Shown here piece by piece: positions 27,801-40,215 of a stretch of DNA of 64,000 nucleotides. Made by a program: the position numbers and the translations under genes. Within the stretch, counting starts at the first letter, position 1; the number at the start of each line of letters is the position of its first letter. This stretch comes from Reticulitermes speratus. Taxonomy: Eukaryota > Arthropoda > Insecta > Blattodea > Rhinotermitidae. Location: NCBI GenBank assembly GCA_021186555.1, contig JAJKFL010000005.1, positions 25,732,635 to 25,796,634 of the forward strand, written 5' to 3'. The notes below the pieces were generated by a model that saw only the letters and a list, made by a program, of their open reading frames with translations, was not told the DNA's origin and did no database searches.

Positions 27801-30120
27801 AGTTCGTACCGCACAGAAATCGCCGCTTCTCAAAGTACAAAACTAATCGGATAATACTGTTACGGGAATACTCGCTGTTTATTCTGAGACTCGTACGAAA
27901 TACACAACACGCACACTTAAGGCTTTAAACCAGTGTGTCGCATACAAAATAAATTATTAATCCACTAACCTAACTTACAGGAATTCAAGTAATTGAAATA
28001 AATAATTGATTATCCTACAATGGGGAAATGAAAATAATTAAGACGATTTAATAAACCCCAATATAGAAAATAAAATAAAAGCATCTTCCACAGATAACAA
28101 TATAAACCTTATCGTGCAAGGAAAAATGACGACCCTAAACAGAAAGAAAATGGTAAGACAAGAGTGCCTTGACCGGGATTCGAACCCGCCATTCAATTTT
28201 CCCAGTGATCCAAGACCGTATGTGCCCTAAATAACGCGGTCACCGTGATCGATTAGGTCTATTATTATTATTATATTATTATATCACAACATCGTCATCA
28301 CCACCACCTCCGTTATAAACATGGCTGACCAGTTTCGTTTACAGTTTAGCTTGCTAATGCATGGAACCTAGACTGCACGCGAACTAAAACATTTTAGTAG
28401 GCCTATAATGCATGACAAAGAGGACTATGGGACATACATTTGAAGCATTTCTTATTACTTTGTAGTTTTCCAATTAGTTTTTTGGTAGTGTAAATTTTTT
28501 GTTCTTTCATTTTGTTGACTTCGTGTGTATATGTTTACACAGGCGTACATCTACGATACATAAATTTCCGTCCATGAATATTGACTACTATGTCACCTTC
28601 CTTATGCTTATACACAGCCGCTTTGCCAGTGCATGTAAAATCGATTGCTATTTTTATTAAACTAGTCAGTAGTCAAGACGTCTTAGCGTGTTCGTAGTTG
28701 ATCGGACACACACACACACATTGTGTCACATATCTAAACGCTTCCGCAGAAAACACACAGTTCATGTGCGACACACAGGCCTACACAAAAGGATAATTTC
28801 TTCTATTCGCCAGCCACCATTTCTTACTCGTAATTACCGAAACTTCTTAAACACTGCTAAGTTTCATGCTGAATTGCTATATTTGTTTGAATGAACGATA
28901 TTCTCGTTTGTAACGACGATATTTCAACTGTAGAGGTTATACTGCGTCTTGCGCTCGGAAAGTGAGTGACGAGTATTCAATTAAATCAATAGGACTCGGT
29001 CGTGACCTACCTCAAGTTACTATCTAAAAATTCTGAGGAAAACTATGAACAAGTGGCCTAAATGAAATACTGATTCTTAGATTACTTAACGACTCTCTTC
29101 CAACTGTAGGCGTCATATGGTGTTGGACTGATAAGAAGTTAATCGTGAATGTCGAGTATGAATTTGTGTAGGAGAAGATCGTGGCCTATGTCAAAGCACT
29201 AAGCAAACTTGCTTGAATAAGCACGATCAGTCTTACTATGACCCTATCATTTCCGATTCGTTTTCTATGTAATTAATGCAGCTGATAAAACGTTATGCAA
29301 ACCAAGAATTATCACAGAATTTTCCCCGTTGTGTAAGTTAAGTTGTACATGAAACAGTCCGTACAGGGCTGAAACACCTGACAGATTCTATTGATATTCT
29401 CCATGTGGTGTTAGTTTCGTTTCACAAGCTGCCCTGACCTAGTCTACCTGTGATCTCATGATACTGTGTATGACAGTAATCTCGTGTGACAATACACGTA
29501 GTTTCCTTCAGTGGATTTTACAAATACATAATGAGGGCTCACCAGAGATGTGTGTTGGAGATTGGAGGTATCCGTCGAACCTGCACTGACGGTGGCATTT
29601 TCATTGACACACGGGGATAACAACCGTATAAGTAGCAACTTTCTGGTAGTAGCGGTAGAGTTTTGACGATATTGGCGAGTCCATCTTGAAGGACCCTAGC
29701 TGACAGACAGTGGATAAATCGTGGATGACCTGCATCTGACGAAGCAGCGCAAACAACGGCCATAAGACACCAGACGTCCCTCGCTATTGCAAGTCCACAT
29801 ACTGCTGACAACGTGGTCTTCTACATGCCGGCAGGGAGGACTAGTCGTTAAAGTTGTGGGCCCCGCTCTGTCGATACCGGACTTGCGTACTGAGGAACTG
29901 AAGCCCCGTCACATAACGCGATATTCCCAGTTCCCACAACAGCAGTAAAACATTCAGGCACGTCAGAAACAATGCCAATGAACTGGTAATTGATCGAAAT
30001 CTTGGAAGGAAACGCGGAAATGAAATTGTCAACGGCATGTGGGTGGCGTGGGGGGGGGGGGGGGGGGGGGAACCGGACCTCCAGCGTCAGTTGCCCGCTT
30101 CTGCCTTCAGGAAGCTAAAA
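27801..30120. other. no gene recognised
   Basis: AT-rich DNA with an ATT microsatellite near 28262-28285, an AC run near 28707-28720 and a 21-base G run at 30050-30070. One tRNA-like segment is listed separately. No coding sequence found. Confidence 0.45.
28163..28260 (-). mobile_element. tRNA-like SINE head, solitary
   Basis: Reverse strand gives CGGTGACCGCGTTATTTAGG as an A-box-like part and GGCGGGTTCGAATCCCGGTC around the B-box. Unlike a real tRNA gene it has mismatched acceptor arms and a long middle, so it is a SINE head or tRNA pseudogene. Confidence 0.55.
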
Positions 30121-30121
30121 T

Positions 30122-30380
30122 TTCCTCACATTTGGCTCTAAATATTATTAATTTCGCAGATAATGAATTTCAATTTCACACCAGTTTTTAATGCCAATGT
30201 TCATGTACCTCAGTCATATCTTGCTGTAATTACGCCATTACCTAATTATATCATTCATACACGTTTTCAGTTGTCAAGTAGCTGTGACTCTGTCAAACAA
30301 AATGTGCAACAAGAGTTACGGGCAGAATTGACAAAACCCACTTTCATACTAAAAGAAATATATGCAGTTTTCTTTTGCTT
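30122..30380 (+). repeat. left arm of a 259-bp inverted duplication
   Basis: Identical, as far as I can see base by base, to the reverse complement of 32055-32313. Both contain the open segment beginning MNFNFTPVFNANVHVPQSYL, which I do not recognise as a protein. The match stops sharply at both ends. Confidence 0.9.
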
Positions 30381-30387
30381 GTTTAAT

Positions 30388-30656
30388 TTTTTTTTTTCCA
30401 ATGGCTCGACAGCCCCTGGGGGCCTAGGCCTCCTCATTTTTCGAGGCTTCACGATCACACGCTTTTTTTTAAACACACCACACTCGGTAGGACTCCTCTG
30501 GACGAGTGACCAGCTCGTCGCAGAGACCTCTACCTGACAACACACAACAATCACAAGAGGCAGACATCCATGCCGCCAACGGGATTCGAACCCACAATAC
30601 CAGCAAGCGAGTGGCCGTAGACCCACGCCTTAGACCGCGCGGCCACTGGGATCGGC
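30388..30656 (-). mobile_element. tRNA-derived SINE, family A, with 12-bp target duplication
   Basis: Minus-strand copy of the 19931 element, with T-tract at left and tRNA head at right (GGGATTCGAACCCA; GCGCGGCCACTGGGATCGGC). TGCTTGTTTAAT repeats on each side (30376-30387, 30657-30668). It inserted directly beside the inner end of the inverted-duplication arm. Confidence 0.9.
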
Positions 30657-30692
30657 TGCTTGTTTAATACTGCTACAAAATTACAACAAATA

Positions 30693-30880
30693 CAGGGCCG
30701 TGTCATGCCTCATGCCGTTAGTCGCTAGCCTCTCACCGCGGAGGCTCGCGTTCAATTTCAGGCCTTTCTATATGGGATTTAAGGTGAACAAAGTGGCACT
30801 TGGACAAGTTTTTCTCTGAGTGCTCGGGTTTTCCCATGTCGGTATCATTGTACCGATACTTTATATTCGTATATTCATCA
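30693..30880 (+). mobile_element. tRNA-derived SINE, family B, diverged
   Basis: Head GGGCCGTGTCATGCCTCATG and CTCACCGCGGAGGCTCGCGT, body AACAAAGTGGCACTTGGACA. The 3' half differs from the other two family B copies, so it is a truncated copy or a separate subfamily. Confidence 0.7.
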
Positions 30881-31179
30881 ATCACCGACGCTATATGATG
30901 TTAGCAATTGACAACGTGTTAAATAACACACCTCAACTTAGAAATTGATACATTTATCGTTTAGTCAATCTTTCTTACACTGGAAATGGTAAAGAAGACG
31001 TAATTTTATTTATATATAGTGCGCATGTGCAAACATACACTCAGAGTTTTTATAGTATCCTAGAAACGGCGCTATAATCGAGGGTAAGAACTTATTCAAG
31101 CGCACTTCTCACTTTGCAATTTCGCGCATTAGCCATGTTCTTATTACCGATTGATATTACCTAAAGTTAAAAGTCACTA

Positions 31180-31390
31180 GTGTCGTTACCGACTCAACGA
31201 GTTCGCGCTTCAACCATATTGCTATTACTAACGGTAGTAAATAAAAATGTATGGCATTAGGGTGTCCATAAATGGCATAATATTTATGCTACGTTTCGTG
31301 AAAATCGTTCAGCTGTTTAAAAAGTTGAAATGGCAGAACGGACATACACACAGACGATGTGGTGATCTGCAAGGCCTACTTTTCAGCTTT
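31180..31390 (+). repeat. interspersed repeat, family G copy 2
   Basis: Same segment order as 26920-27125. It ends near ACACACAGACGATGTGGTGA. No coding capacity. Confidence 0.55.
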
Positions 31391-31918
31391 CAGGAATAAC
31401 ACCGTATGACGAATAACTGCGCTGCTGCTGTAATTATGCATTCAGAGGAGCCTAGTAAATGTCAGGTAACTGTCATGTGACGTCATGAACTTGTCTGTTA
31501 AGACAGGAAACATTCTCACGCGAGGAACTATGTAAACGTGAAGAAGCAGGTTGAAACAGCATTTTATAAATTCTACATCCAAGTTCACGCTTCGCGTTGG
31601 ATAAATGTTACACCGTTATAAAAATATTTGCTTACTAGGCCAAGATGATTGCTGCAGTTTTATTGTAAATTTATTTTTCCTTACTAGCCCAGATTATGGC
31701 TGGTAAAAGGGGCAAGCTGTAAATAATAAATTATCTTCTGTTGTGCTGCTTTACCGTTTCGTACTTATGCCACGAAATAAAAGAAGGGTGGGGAACTGCC
31801 CTAGTGCTGCTTCTTATTTCTTGCGAGATTTGAGATTCTCACAGCGGTGTTGCTGAAGATTCAAGTCTTCGAGGATGTGAGGCGAAAGTATGTTGATTAT
31901 TTCTACCAACAAATGCAC

Positions 31919-31976
31919 CAAGACAAGTTTTTCACTGTTTCTTTATCAATAAAGAAACAGTGAAAAACTTGTCTTG
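31919..31976. repeat. perfect inverted repeat, 28-bp arms, 2-nt loop
   Basis: CAAGACAAGTTTTTCACTGT continues to TTCTTTAT, then CA, then the exact reverse complement. It would fold into a near-perfect hairpin or cruciform. It lies just inside the right arm side of the 30122/32055 inverted duplication. Confidence 0.97.
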
Positions 31977-32054
31977 ATGCTAATAAAATGGCACAACAAA
32001 TTACAGAATTTTTTAAGTGATTTAAAGAATTTAAACTGCGCGGACTTTAAAAAA

Positions 32055-32313
32055 AAGCAAAAGAAAACTGCATATATTTCTTTTAGTATGAAAGTGGGTT
32101 TTGTCAATTCTGCCCGTAACTCTTGTTGCACATTTTGTTTGACAGAGTCACAGCTACTTGACAACTGAAAACGTGTATGAATGATATAATTAGGTAATGG
32201 CGTAATTACAGCAAGATATGACTGAGGTACATGAACATTGGCATTAAAAACTGGTGTGAAATTGAAATTCATTATCTGCGAAATTAATAATATTTAGAGC
32301 CAAATGTGAGGAA
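32055..32313 (-). repeat. right arm of the 259-bp inverted duplication
   Basis: Reverse complement of 30122-30380 with no difference seen. The arms are 1.67 kb apart, but about 280 bp of that spacing comes from the SINE that inserted later beside the left arm. Confidence 0.9.
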
Positions 32314-32611
32314 GTATTGCAATGCCTCCATCTTCAGGGTCAAGCGGTCTCTTTAGATGAAGGCACTGCAGTACTTCGAAATGTCGGGACATACTCGCTC
32401 AACGACACAGCGTCGCATTTCAGACTTCATTCTTTATATGTGTGGCATTAGTGCGTACTTCTTTAGCGGTGTAGGGTAAACCACATTGCTAGTGTCCCAA
32501 CTTTAAAGCTCAGGAGGCCAAACAATTTTTGGATTTAGCGTGGCTGGCACTCCTCACAGAGTGGTCAAGGTGGTCGCGAACAGTAGGTCCATACATGTAA
32601 CATAACATTTT

Positions 32612-32826
32612 TTTTTTCAATGGTTCGAGGCCCCTTGGGGGCCTAGGCCGCCTCACTTTTCGAGACTTCACGATCACACACTTTTATAGACACACCACAT
32701 TCGGTAGGACTCCTCTGGACGAGGGAGCAGCTCGTCGCAGAGACCTCTACCTGACTACACACAACACTAACAAGAGACAGACATCCATGCCCTAGGCGGG
32801 ATTCGAACCCACAATGCCAGTAAGCG
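32612..32826 (-). mobile_element. tRNA-derived SINE, family A, truncated in the head
   Basis: Same body as the other family A copies (TCGTCGCAGAGACCTCTACC; CGGGATTCGAACCCACAATG). It stops abruptly in the tRNA part at AGTAAGCGAG, losing the A-box, as expected of incomplete reverse transcription. Confidence 0.85.
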
Positions 32827-32829
32827 AGT

Positions 32830-33600
32830 AACATAACATAGTAACATAAAATAATAATAAAACCCCAGACGTAACTGTATCAGAGTCCTTAAAAGAAGGC
32901 CGTGAAAGATGCAACTAATACCTAATACATGCGCACGCAATGTGAGGTCTTTTCTGGGCGCGCACTCAAGTGGCAGGAGTTCGTCGGTCCTCCCTACAAC
33001 TGCAGCCCACCCATACATCAACTTACCGCGCGTTTCGTGGCTGCACAATCGAGAACGCCGTGTAACTTATATTTTAGACATTTTTAGATTTGCTATTATC
33101 TATAGTTAACAAAATAAAAAATACGATTTTATGCAGTGTGCTATCATTACCCTTCACTACATTTCTCATTTCATGAATATGCATTGTTAATATCTCTGTT
33201 GCTGATTAGATCTGTCAGCAACAGATTTATATTTACAACAAATGAGTATAAGGAACAACGAGGGATGTAAAACCTTAACAGGAACGCACTGGAAAACTAT
33301 GTACTCCGAAAATATAACCAGTTATTACATAACAATGCTAGAATACCGGATTACACGGAGTTTTTACTTGCTTACTTGCACTTTGGCATTCTGAATTCTC
33401 CTAGATTTTCTAAATAGTTTTGATGAAGATGCCCAACTCAACTTACTTTGGTTACTAAGGTTGCTTTACTGCTATGGTTACTACGGTTAATGGCTTTCGG
33501 TATTGGCGCTACTGTCGCTCCCACTTCAGAAGTTTGTGCGTCCACCATGTTGTTATTATCACGCGCAGGAAATTAAACAGTACGAATCGAACAAGCTGGC
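32830..33600. other. no gene recognised
   Basis: No repeat or coding signal that I can name. Confidence 0.4.
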
Positions 33601-33604
33601 TCAA

Positions 33605-33830
33605 GTGTTTATGCTCTTGATTTGTGACAGGGAGGTGCTTGGTTCGAATCTAGGCCGGGATGCACACTGTCCTCAGATGTTCGTGGTGTTACTCTGTGTC
33701 TCCAGGCAAATGCGGGATAATACCACAAGTGGGCCATGACCGCTTCCTTCCACAGCCATTCCCATTCATTATTCACTCATCATCCGAACACTGAACGCTA
33801 TATAATCTGATCTACTGACAGAGTCTTTAA
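33605..33830 (+). mobile_element. tRNA-like SINE remnant, family D
   Basis: B-box-like TTGGTTCGAATCTAGGCC, then GTGTCTCCAGGCAAATGCGG, GCGGGATAATACCACAAG-like middle and CATTCATTATTCACTCATCA. Confidence 0.6.
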
Positions 33831-34735
33831 CATAAACCAAAAATAAAAAATAAATTAGCAAATAAATTCTTTGTCTTGGTGTTAAACCAACCCTCTTAGC
33901 TCCAAACTGTCATGTTTTATTCAGGTCACCTAAACTGTCAGTACAGTGTTGGATGAGGGACAAATCCACTGCAAGGCCTAGTATTGTAAGGCAACAAAAA
34001 CACTGAAGAGCAAGGTAACTTACACACTGAGAAACTAATGCTAAGGTTTCCGCAGGGCGCGAGGTCATCGGGTTCAGCAATCGGAACGCATAACATAATG
34101 TTCTGTGCGTGAATTCTGCGACATCAAATCCTGGCGTAAAGAATTTGGAATTCTTGGCGTTATTACGCACAACGTGTTGTTAACGGATACATGAAAGTTT
34201 TGGTTTGACTGTGACATTACAAAACAGATTTGAGTTCATTACGAACCAGCGTTACGCTGAGTGGGTGGAACTCCGCTTCACATACAGGGTCCGATTTTGG
34301 GCTGCTTGATATAGGGCAAACGGGCCTGAAAGTACAGCAACAGGCAGAAAGGAGGAACCTGCGTACATCGTCATATTCACCATCCATGGGACTTCGTTCT
34401 GTTGCTTCAGTATATAATGGCACTCATTCTTTCTTCATGAATCCTGAATTGACCGACAAGTTCAACAGCCGTGCACGGGTCAAGGCCCCCTAAACACACG
34501 CCATGTCTAGTGCCTAACAATAAAATACTCGAACATGCTATTCATGTAGCAACACTATTAGGAACTTATAAACTATACCACAACGAGAGTTCGTGTGTCA
34601 AGCTCTCGTCCACACGTAAAGCCTACCCTGTTCCCTAAAGTGGCTTCGGATATGTGACCAGTAACCCCGAGGTGATAAGCAACAGGCATACTCCGGTTTG
34701 AAACGCACAGTTTTCGACGATGTTCTTTTTTCCCC
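33831..34735. other. no gene recognised
   Basis: Two short open stretches overlap on opposite strands near 34217-34493, but neither has a recognisable motif. Treated as non-coding. Confidence 0.4.
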
Positions 34736-34739
34736 TTGA

Positions 34740-35005
34740 GCCGGGCTAACGTAGTCGGTATAGCGATTAGCTACGGGCTGGATGGCCCATGGTTCGAATC
34801 CCGGCAAGGGCAAGCAATTTTCTCTTCTCCAAAATCGTCCAGACTGGCTCTGGGGCCCACCCAGCCTCATATTCAATGGGTAACAGGTTCTTTCCCGGGG
34901 GTAAAGCGGTCGGATCGTGAATTTGACCACTCACCTCCATCTAGTGTCGAGGTTAAGAATACGTGGAGCTATATATCTACTCCCCCTATATGCCTTGGTG
35001 GCGTG
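34740..35005 (+). mobile_element. tRNA-derived SINE, family C, near complete
   Basis: Best plus-strand copy: head GTCGGTATAGCGATTAGCTA (A-box region) and CATGGTTCGAATCCCGGCAA (B-box), body TCCAGACTGGCTCTGGGGCC and CAGCCTCATATTCAATGGGT, 3' part CACTCACCTCCATCTAGTGT and GGAGCTATATATCTACTCCC. Confidence 0.85.
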
Positions 35006-35815
35006 GACACGGACTGTACGTTTTTTGTTTCCATATTCATATGACGACAGATAATATTAATAGCCTTCATTTTACTGACATAAATACGAAATAAATGTAA
35101 AGCTGAAGAGAATTTTATACGTAACCGAAGTTTAATTTTTAGGATTTGAGGTGCTGTGCTGTTGTAATGAATGAGCCTCAGGAACGTCATTCGAATTCAC
35201 GACCGCAATATGGCGGTATTGGTGCGTGTGTAGTAACAGTACCTCACCACAATCTGATTTTTCGGTGTAAATAAAACATGATGTTTCAGTTACGACTCTC
35301 GTGTGCGCTTTTATTGACATTCTTATCGTTTCAGTCTCTCACTGTATTCACTGAAATGAAGCGAGCCATTAAACGGACGAAACACGTGACGGATGTTTCA
35401 GAATGTGACAATCTGATCTTCCAATTCTGGGACATCTGATGTGGTAAACTGCGGACCTTTAGGGACATAAAAACGCACGTGAACTGAACGTCCCGATAAG
35501 GCTGTGGTTTTACGCCGTGTGACGCCATGCAGACTGGTACTCACCAACGTCCATGCGGGAACTGCTGCCAGTGTATTCAGGATATAATGAACTTGGAGGA
35601 AATATACTTCTCCGAAACGTTGGTATCTATAACACTGGACGTTATTGTGCAACGGATAACTGCAGTTTTAATATTCACCACTGTCAGAACGTCAGTCTTA
35701 CACAAACTCGTCTGTCTTATGAACCAACGAACTTATCAACAAACGTAGGTCTTAACAACTGAAACAAGTAGGGAAATATAGTTAACAAACTGCATGGAGT
35801 AGAGTAGAAGCCCGG
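35006..35815. other. no gene; a degenerate family E repeat
   Basis: About 35500-35690 carries the family E signature (ACTTGGAGG ... TTCTCCGAAACGTTGG), flanked by CCAGTGT and ACACTGG, which could pair. The rest is unassigned. Confidence 0.45.
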
Positions 35816-35819
35816 ATAG

Positions 35820-36045
35820 CAGCATAATCGGTATAGTGACCAAGCTACGGCCTGGATGACCGAAGAATTGTGGTTCGATTCCGGGAAGGGACAAGAGAGC
35901 TTTCTCTTCTCCAGACCGTCCAAACCGGCTTTGGGGCCCACCTAACCTCCTATTCAGTGGGTACCGGGGGCTCTTCCCCCGGGGTGAAGTGACCAGAGTG
36001 TGGGACTGACCACTCACCTCCACTCCCCACACTCCTCGATATACC
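35820..36045 (+). mobile_element. tRNA-derived SINE, family C
   Basis: Head ATCGGTATAGTGACCAAGCT and TGGTTCGATTCCGGGAAGGG, body CTTTGGGGCCCACCTAACCT and CTCACCTCCACTCCCC. About 800 bp from the copy at 34740, same orientation. Confidence 0.8.
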
Positions 36046-37073
36046 ATGGATTATCCTTCTTGAGAAGCTGATATTCGCCGCCTACGCCTTCGATATTCAA
36101 GAAATTCCCCGCGTTAATTGGATGCGAAGGTTCATGACCGTGTGCACGACAGACCGCCAACGGACCCTATCCTAAACCAGATGAATCCATTCCACACCCT
36201 CACACCCTTTGAAATCCATTTTAATATTAACGTCTTAAATATTCGTAGGTGTATTATGGTTCTTATTTCATCCTGGTTACTTCAACATTTTCAGTAGCTG
36301 AGGTCATACTGCGTAGAATGACTGTGATTAGTGAATAACGAATTGGAAAGGATGTGGAAGGGAGCGGTCGTGGCCTGATTTGCCGATTCCGGAATGTTCC
36401 GGGTAGAAGTGCTTAAACCCACAAGAAACTTCTGTCAATGTCTGGATCAAAATATGAACTCCGAACCTTCCGAATATGAAGCAGGGGCGATACACGATTT
36501 TACCGCACCCTGCCTCGCGCTGCCTGCTTCCACAGTATTGCCTTGCATTCAGATTATCTTCCCTTAGCGTGAGCGGCCAATTGAAGTTCAAGCACGAGGC
36601 CTCCGCTAGTTTTAACAATGAGAGGTTGCTTCCTGCGTTTCACCTCAACTGGAGGACCAAGTCGGCCTACCGTCCACAAATGCTACTTCGATATATTCTA
36701 AGCTGCCCACCCTATCTGGAGGCCGTCTTTCCCATCCGGAACCTGAAGAAGCGCCACCATGCCGTGCAGAATTAATCGTTCCTAACTCACGACCCACACA
36801 CATACGTGGGCACGCTAACAGCAGTTGGCACTGTAGGCAGAATCGACGCAATACACAGAGGTGACAGCCTGTGGGAGTACTAGATTACATGTTTCCTTCG
36901 GCGTTTCCTCTAAACGAGCAACTGCGCTGTTTGTTAATCAGGAGCAGAGGAGGCTGTTTGACCCTGATTCTTGCTCGTGATATACAACAGTATTGCGTAT
37001 TCAAGTTCCCGTATCAGTAATTCCGCACGAGATAGCCGATTGTCGGTGTACACTCAAAAACCTAACCTTTTTA
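36046..37073. other. no gene recognised
   Basis: Possible diverged tRNA-like remnant at about 36350-36480 (family unclear). Otherwise nothing. Confidence 0.4.
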
Positions 37074-37086
37074 AAGTTCCGCGGTT

Positions 37087-37367
37087 GTTAGTCGCCGGCC
37101 TCCCACCGCAGAGGCCCGGGTTCGATCCAAGGTCAGTCCATGTGGGATTTGGGGTGGAAAAATTTGCACTGGGACAGGTTTTCCCCCCGAGTACTTCAGG
37201 TTTCCCCTGTAAACTTCATTCCACCGGTGCTCTATTACTTGGAAAAATAATAAAAAAACTGATCGTCTTTCTCTTCATCTTATCACAAGGGTTGCACAAT
37301 AAGCCTTAAGGCTGCGGTGCGTCTGAGCTTCTGTTACGGGGCCCTTCTCCACACACACACACAAAAG
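37087..37367 (+). mobile_element. tRNA-derived SINE, family B, 5'-truncated, with 13-bp target duplication
   Basis: Starts inside the head (GTTAGTCGCCGGCCTCCCAC), then follows the 25468 copy through AGGCCCGGGTTCGATCC and ACTTCATTCCACCGGTGCTC to GGGGCCCTTCTCC and a CA-rich tail. AAGTTCCGCGGTT repeats on both sides (37074-37086, 37368-37380). Confidence 0.88.
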
Positions 37368-37442
37368 AAGTTCCGCGGTTAGTATCATATACGCCTACCA
37401 ACCCACATGTTTAATATTGCAGAATTATGCATTTTCCCCACA

Positions 37443-37466
37443 ATATATATATATATATATATATAT
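37443..37466. repeat. (AT)n microsatellite
   Basis: Twelve AT units, non-coding context. Confidence 0.95.
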
Positions 37467-37497
37467 GTTTCACGTAATTGTTAAAATAAACAGCGAT

Positions 37498-37775
37498 ATG
37501 CAAGACTTGAGGTTCTCATAGCGGTGCTGCTGAAGATTCAGGTCTCCTGGCATGTTACGCCGTGTCGAGTGGTAAACTACTAGTCGACACGGCGTAACAT
37601 ACCACGAGACTTGACGCGCCACAGTGTAGTGTGGTGGATGGGTGCCAACGGTTCTGAGGGTAGATAAGAGTAAAGATTCGTGTACTCCGAGAATGGAGGC
37701 AGCAGCTTCCTCTGATGCACGGAGTTGCATACCAGAAGAAGGTGACATCAGCACTCATCGCCGTGAGAATCTCAA
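37498..37775 (+). repeat. family E repeat with a strong hairpin
   Basis: Begins CTTGAGGTTCTCATAGCGGT, GCTGCTGAAGATTCAGGTCT, as at 31828 and 41165. It contains ATGTTACGCCGTGTCGA (37552-37568) and its exact reverse complement (37584-37600) around a 15-nt loop, and later ATGGAGGCAGCAGCTTCCTC, the stem II region of the ribozyme-like motif of this family. Confidence 0.7.
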
Positions 37776-39689
37776 ATATATCTTGTTTTCTACTTTCTGG
37801 TGTTTCGGTACGCCAAAAATGATCCAGACAGGAAATTCAGAAGTTATGAAGATTATATTGTATGTTCTGAAGGTCACAGATTTTTATAAGAGAAGTAATT
37901 TTGACAAGATTGATAAAATTACATTTTCAGCACATGTTATGTTTGATATGAACAAAATTCGGTCTTGTCCTGCAATTTGTTGTGCACTGATTTAATTCTG
38001 GAAGGAAGCAGCCAACCCATTGACTGAATTAGACGAATGTAAAACTATTATTTTCGAGAAGATTAATAGAACAGAATTCAATACACAAAACCACAATTAA
38101 AAGTTACAGAAAAGAGAAAATGTAAGGAAGTGATTGTCATAATATTTAAAACTATATTTGGTTTATAAGGCTTGGAGGGAGTGTTTTTTAATACTGGAAA
38201 TACATGTGGTAGACAGAGGTACGTGTTAAATAAGATATTGTTTGTGGATGTAGACATAAAGACTGCGAGCTGCGAATAATCCGGCGTTAAGCATAGAAAG
38301 CCTTCTGTAAAATCTGACTGAACTAACAAATATTTGATTTGACATTTTTTATTACTTACTCAGTTTACAAAAACTGTTCGCAATGAGATTCTCCATGTTC
38401 AGTGCACAACTCACAACGCTCTTATACTGTTTCACAAATTGACAGGCGTAACTCTGTATTGGCATTCCCTTTGATACAACAGCACGTTTTCAGTTAGCCT
38501 ACTTTTGGGCCATTCTTTATAATCAAAATACGTTGGTTACTTTCAACATTTATTTACTGATGCAGTAATTATTTAACTGTTGTATCTATAGCTAAGACTA
38601 CACAGCGTCGAATTATATGATGGTTACGGAATTAAGGATTGTAAAGAATCTGGAACAAAACGGACGTGATTTAATTTTAGGTATTACTGCAGCATTTGAC
38701 TAGAGGGACTACGGAAAACCATGACAAATCTGTCAGAAAGACATGACCGGTGTCAGGGTGACACCCATATGTGACATTTCCCAAACACGAAGCAGCAGTG
38801 CTGCTCAGACGATAGCGACATCAGGTTCTGGGGGTATTAAACATTCGGGTAGATAACTGTGATATTATGACTAACTTCATGCAGAGAAGTTCCGTCGATT
38901 GTGCAGCAGCTTACCACGGGATGTGAACACAGGGCTGCAATTTTTGAAGTCGTAAACACGGCAACAGAGCAGCCGTAGCACTGACCTTCACATACGCTGT
39001 ATCTTTGGGTGGGATAACAAATGCAACACGGCTGTGGTTGTACTGTGTGTGTGGACTGGCGGTGGTCATCGGCTATGGGCGTGGGATGCTGCAAGGCGCA
39101 TCACGTCATGGCCAAATACGTAGGCGAGTGCTACAGGTAGGAAAATGATGGCAGTGAGGCGTAGTTTCCAACAAAATGTCAGTCACAGAATTAGGAATAA
39201 TGCAGAGTGCATCAGAACATTGGATGTTGGGATGTGCTACAATAACACTGCATTAGTATAATCAATTAAATAAGTAAATGTTTTAGCAATAATTGTGCTG
39301 AATTACTTTATTGGATAAAAGGAACTTCCCTTAACATGACAGTTCTCTGAATCTTACCCACGCTGTGTATTTACGTGTTTCGTATAATTCTCGGAATAAA
39401 CAACATTACTTTATTGCACTTTGTTATTGAGACAGTTTTCTGCAAGATAGGAACTTAACTGTTAAATAGCTAGGTACTTATGCGAATTTCATTCTTGCAA
39501 GGGTTCATGTAATTCTGTACTTCAGGATGTGTCAAGTTTTCATAAATGGGACACTGACGGCAAACACATGACGGCATAACCATCACCTTTTTGTGTGGAG
39601 GAAATGTTTTCTAACTCCGTACAATCCAGTCATGGGGGTAGAAACATTACGTTACGGATTGGGGAAATGGCACTGCCAAATCTAGGGTT
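37776..39689. other. no gene recognised
   Basis: Nearly 2 kb of AT-rich DNA. No repeat shared with other parts of the window and no coding signal. Confidence 0.4.
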
Positions 39690-40215
39690 TCTTTCGTTTT
39701 CAGGCGCGTTCGTAAAATTGCGAAAAGCGACTATTAACTTCGTCATGTTTGTCTGTCTCCATCCGTCCGCATGGAATTCGGCTCCCACTGGACGGAATTT
39801 CGTGAAATTTGATATTTGGGTATTTTTCGAAAATCTGCCGAGAAAATTCAAGTTTCATTGAAATCTGCCAATAACGGGTACTTTATATGAAGACATTTAT
39901 GATAGTATCTCCTCGAATCCTTCTTAGAATGAGAAATGTTTGAGACAAAAGTTGTAGAGAAAATGAAAACACACATTTTATATTCAATAACTTTTTTTTT
40001 CCGAAAGTCGTACCGTTTATGAGATGTGGAAAAATATTGTAGAGCCGGACAGGCCACAGATATAATGCGGCACATGCGCTTTGCATGCTGGAAAACTAAG
40101 GCTAGAAACACACACTCAGAGTATGTAATACATATTGATTTTACATGGCAGCAATAGTTACGCGAACGCGCCTCAATGTTACGTTATACGTACATTGCCT
40201 GTCGTGTTAAAATTT
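39690..40215 (+). repeat. interspersed repeat, family F copy 2
   Basis: Matches 18310-19165 in order: GGCGCGTTCGTAAAATTGCG, CGTCCGCATGGAATTCGGCT, ATAACGGGTACTTTATATGA, TTTGCATGCTGGAAAACTAA, CGCGAACGCGCCTCAATG. About four fifths of positions look alike by eye, so both copies are fairly old. Confidence 0.75.

Noticed and set aside
30163-30537. A protein starting MNFNFTPVFNANVHVPQSYL
   Set aside because: It occurs in both arms of an inverted duplication, continues into different unrelated sequence in each, and shows no motif. Coding status unsupported.
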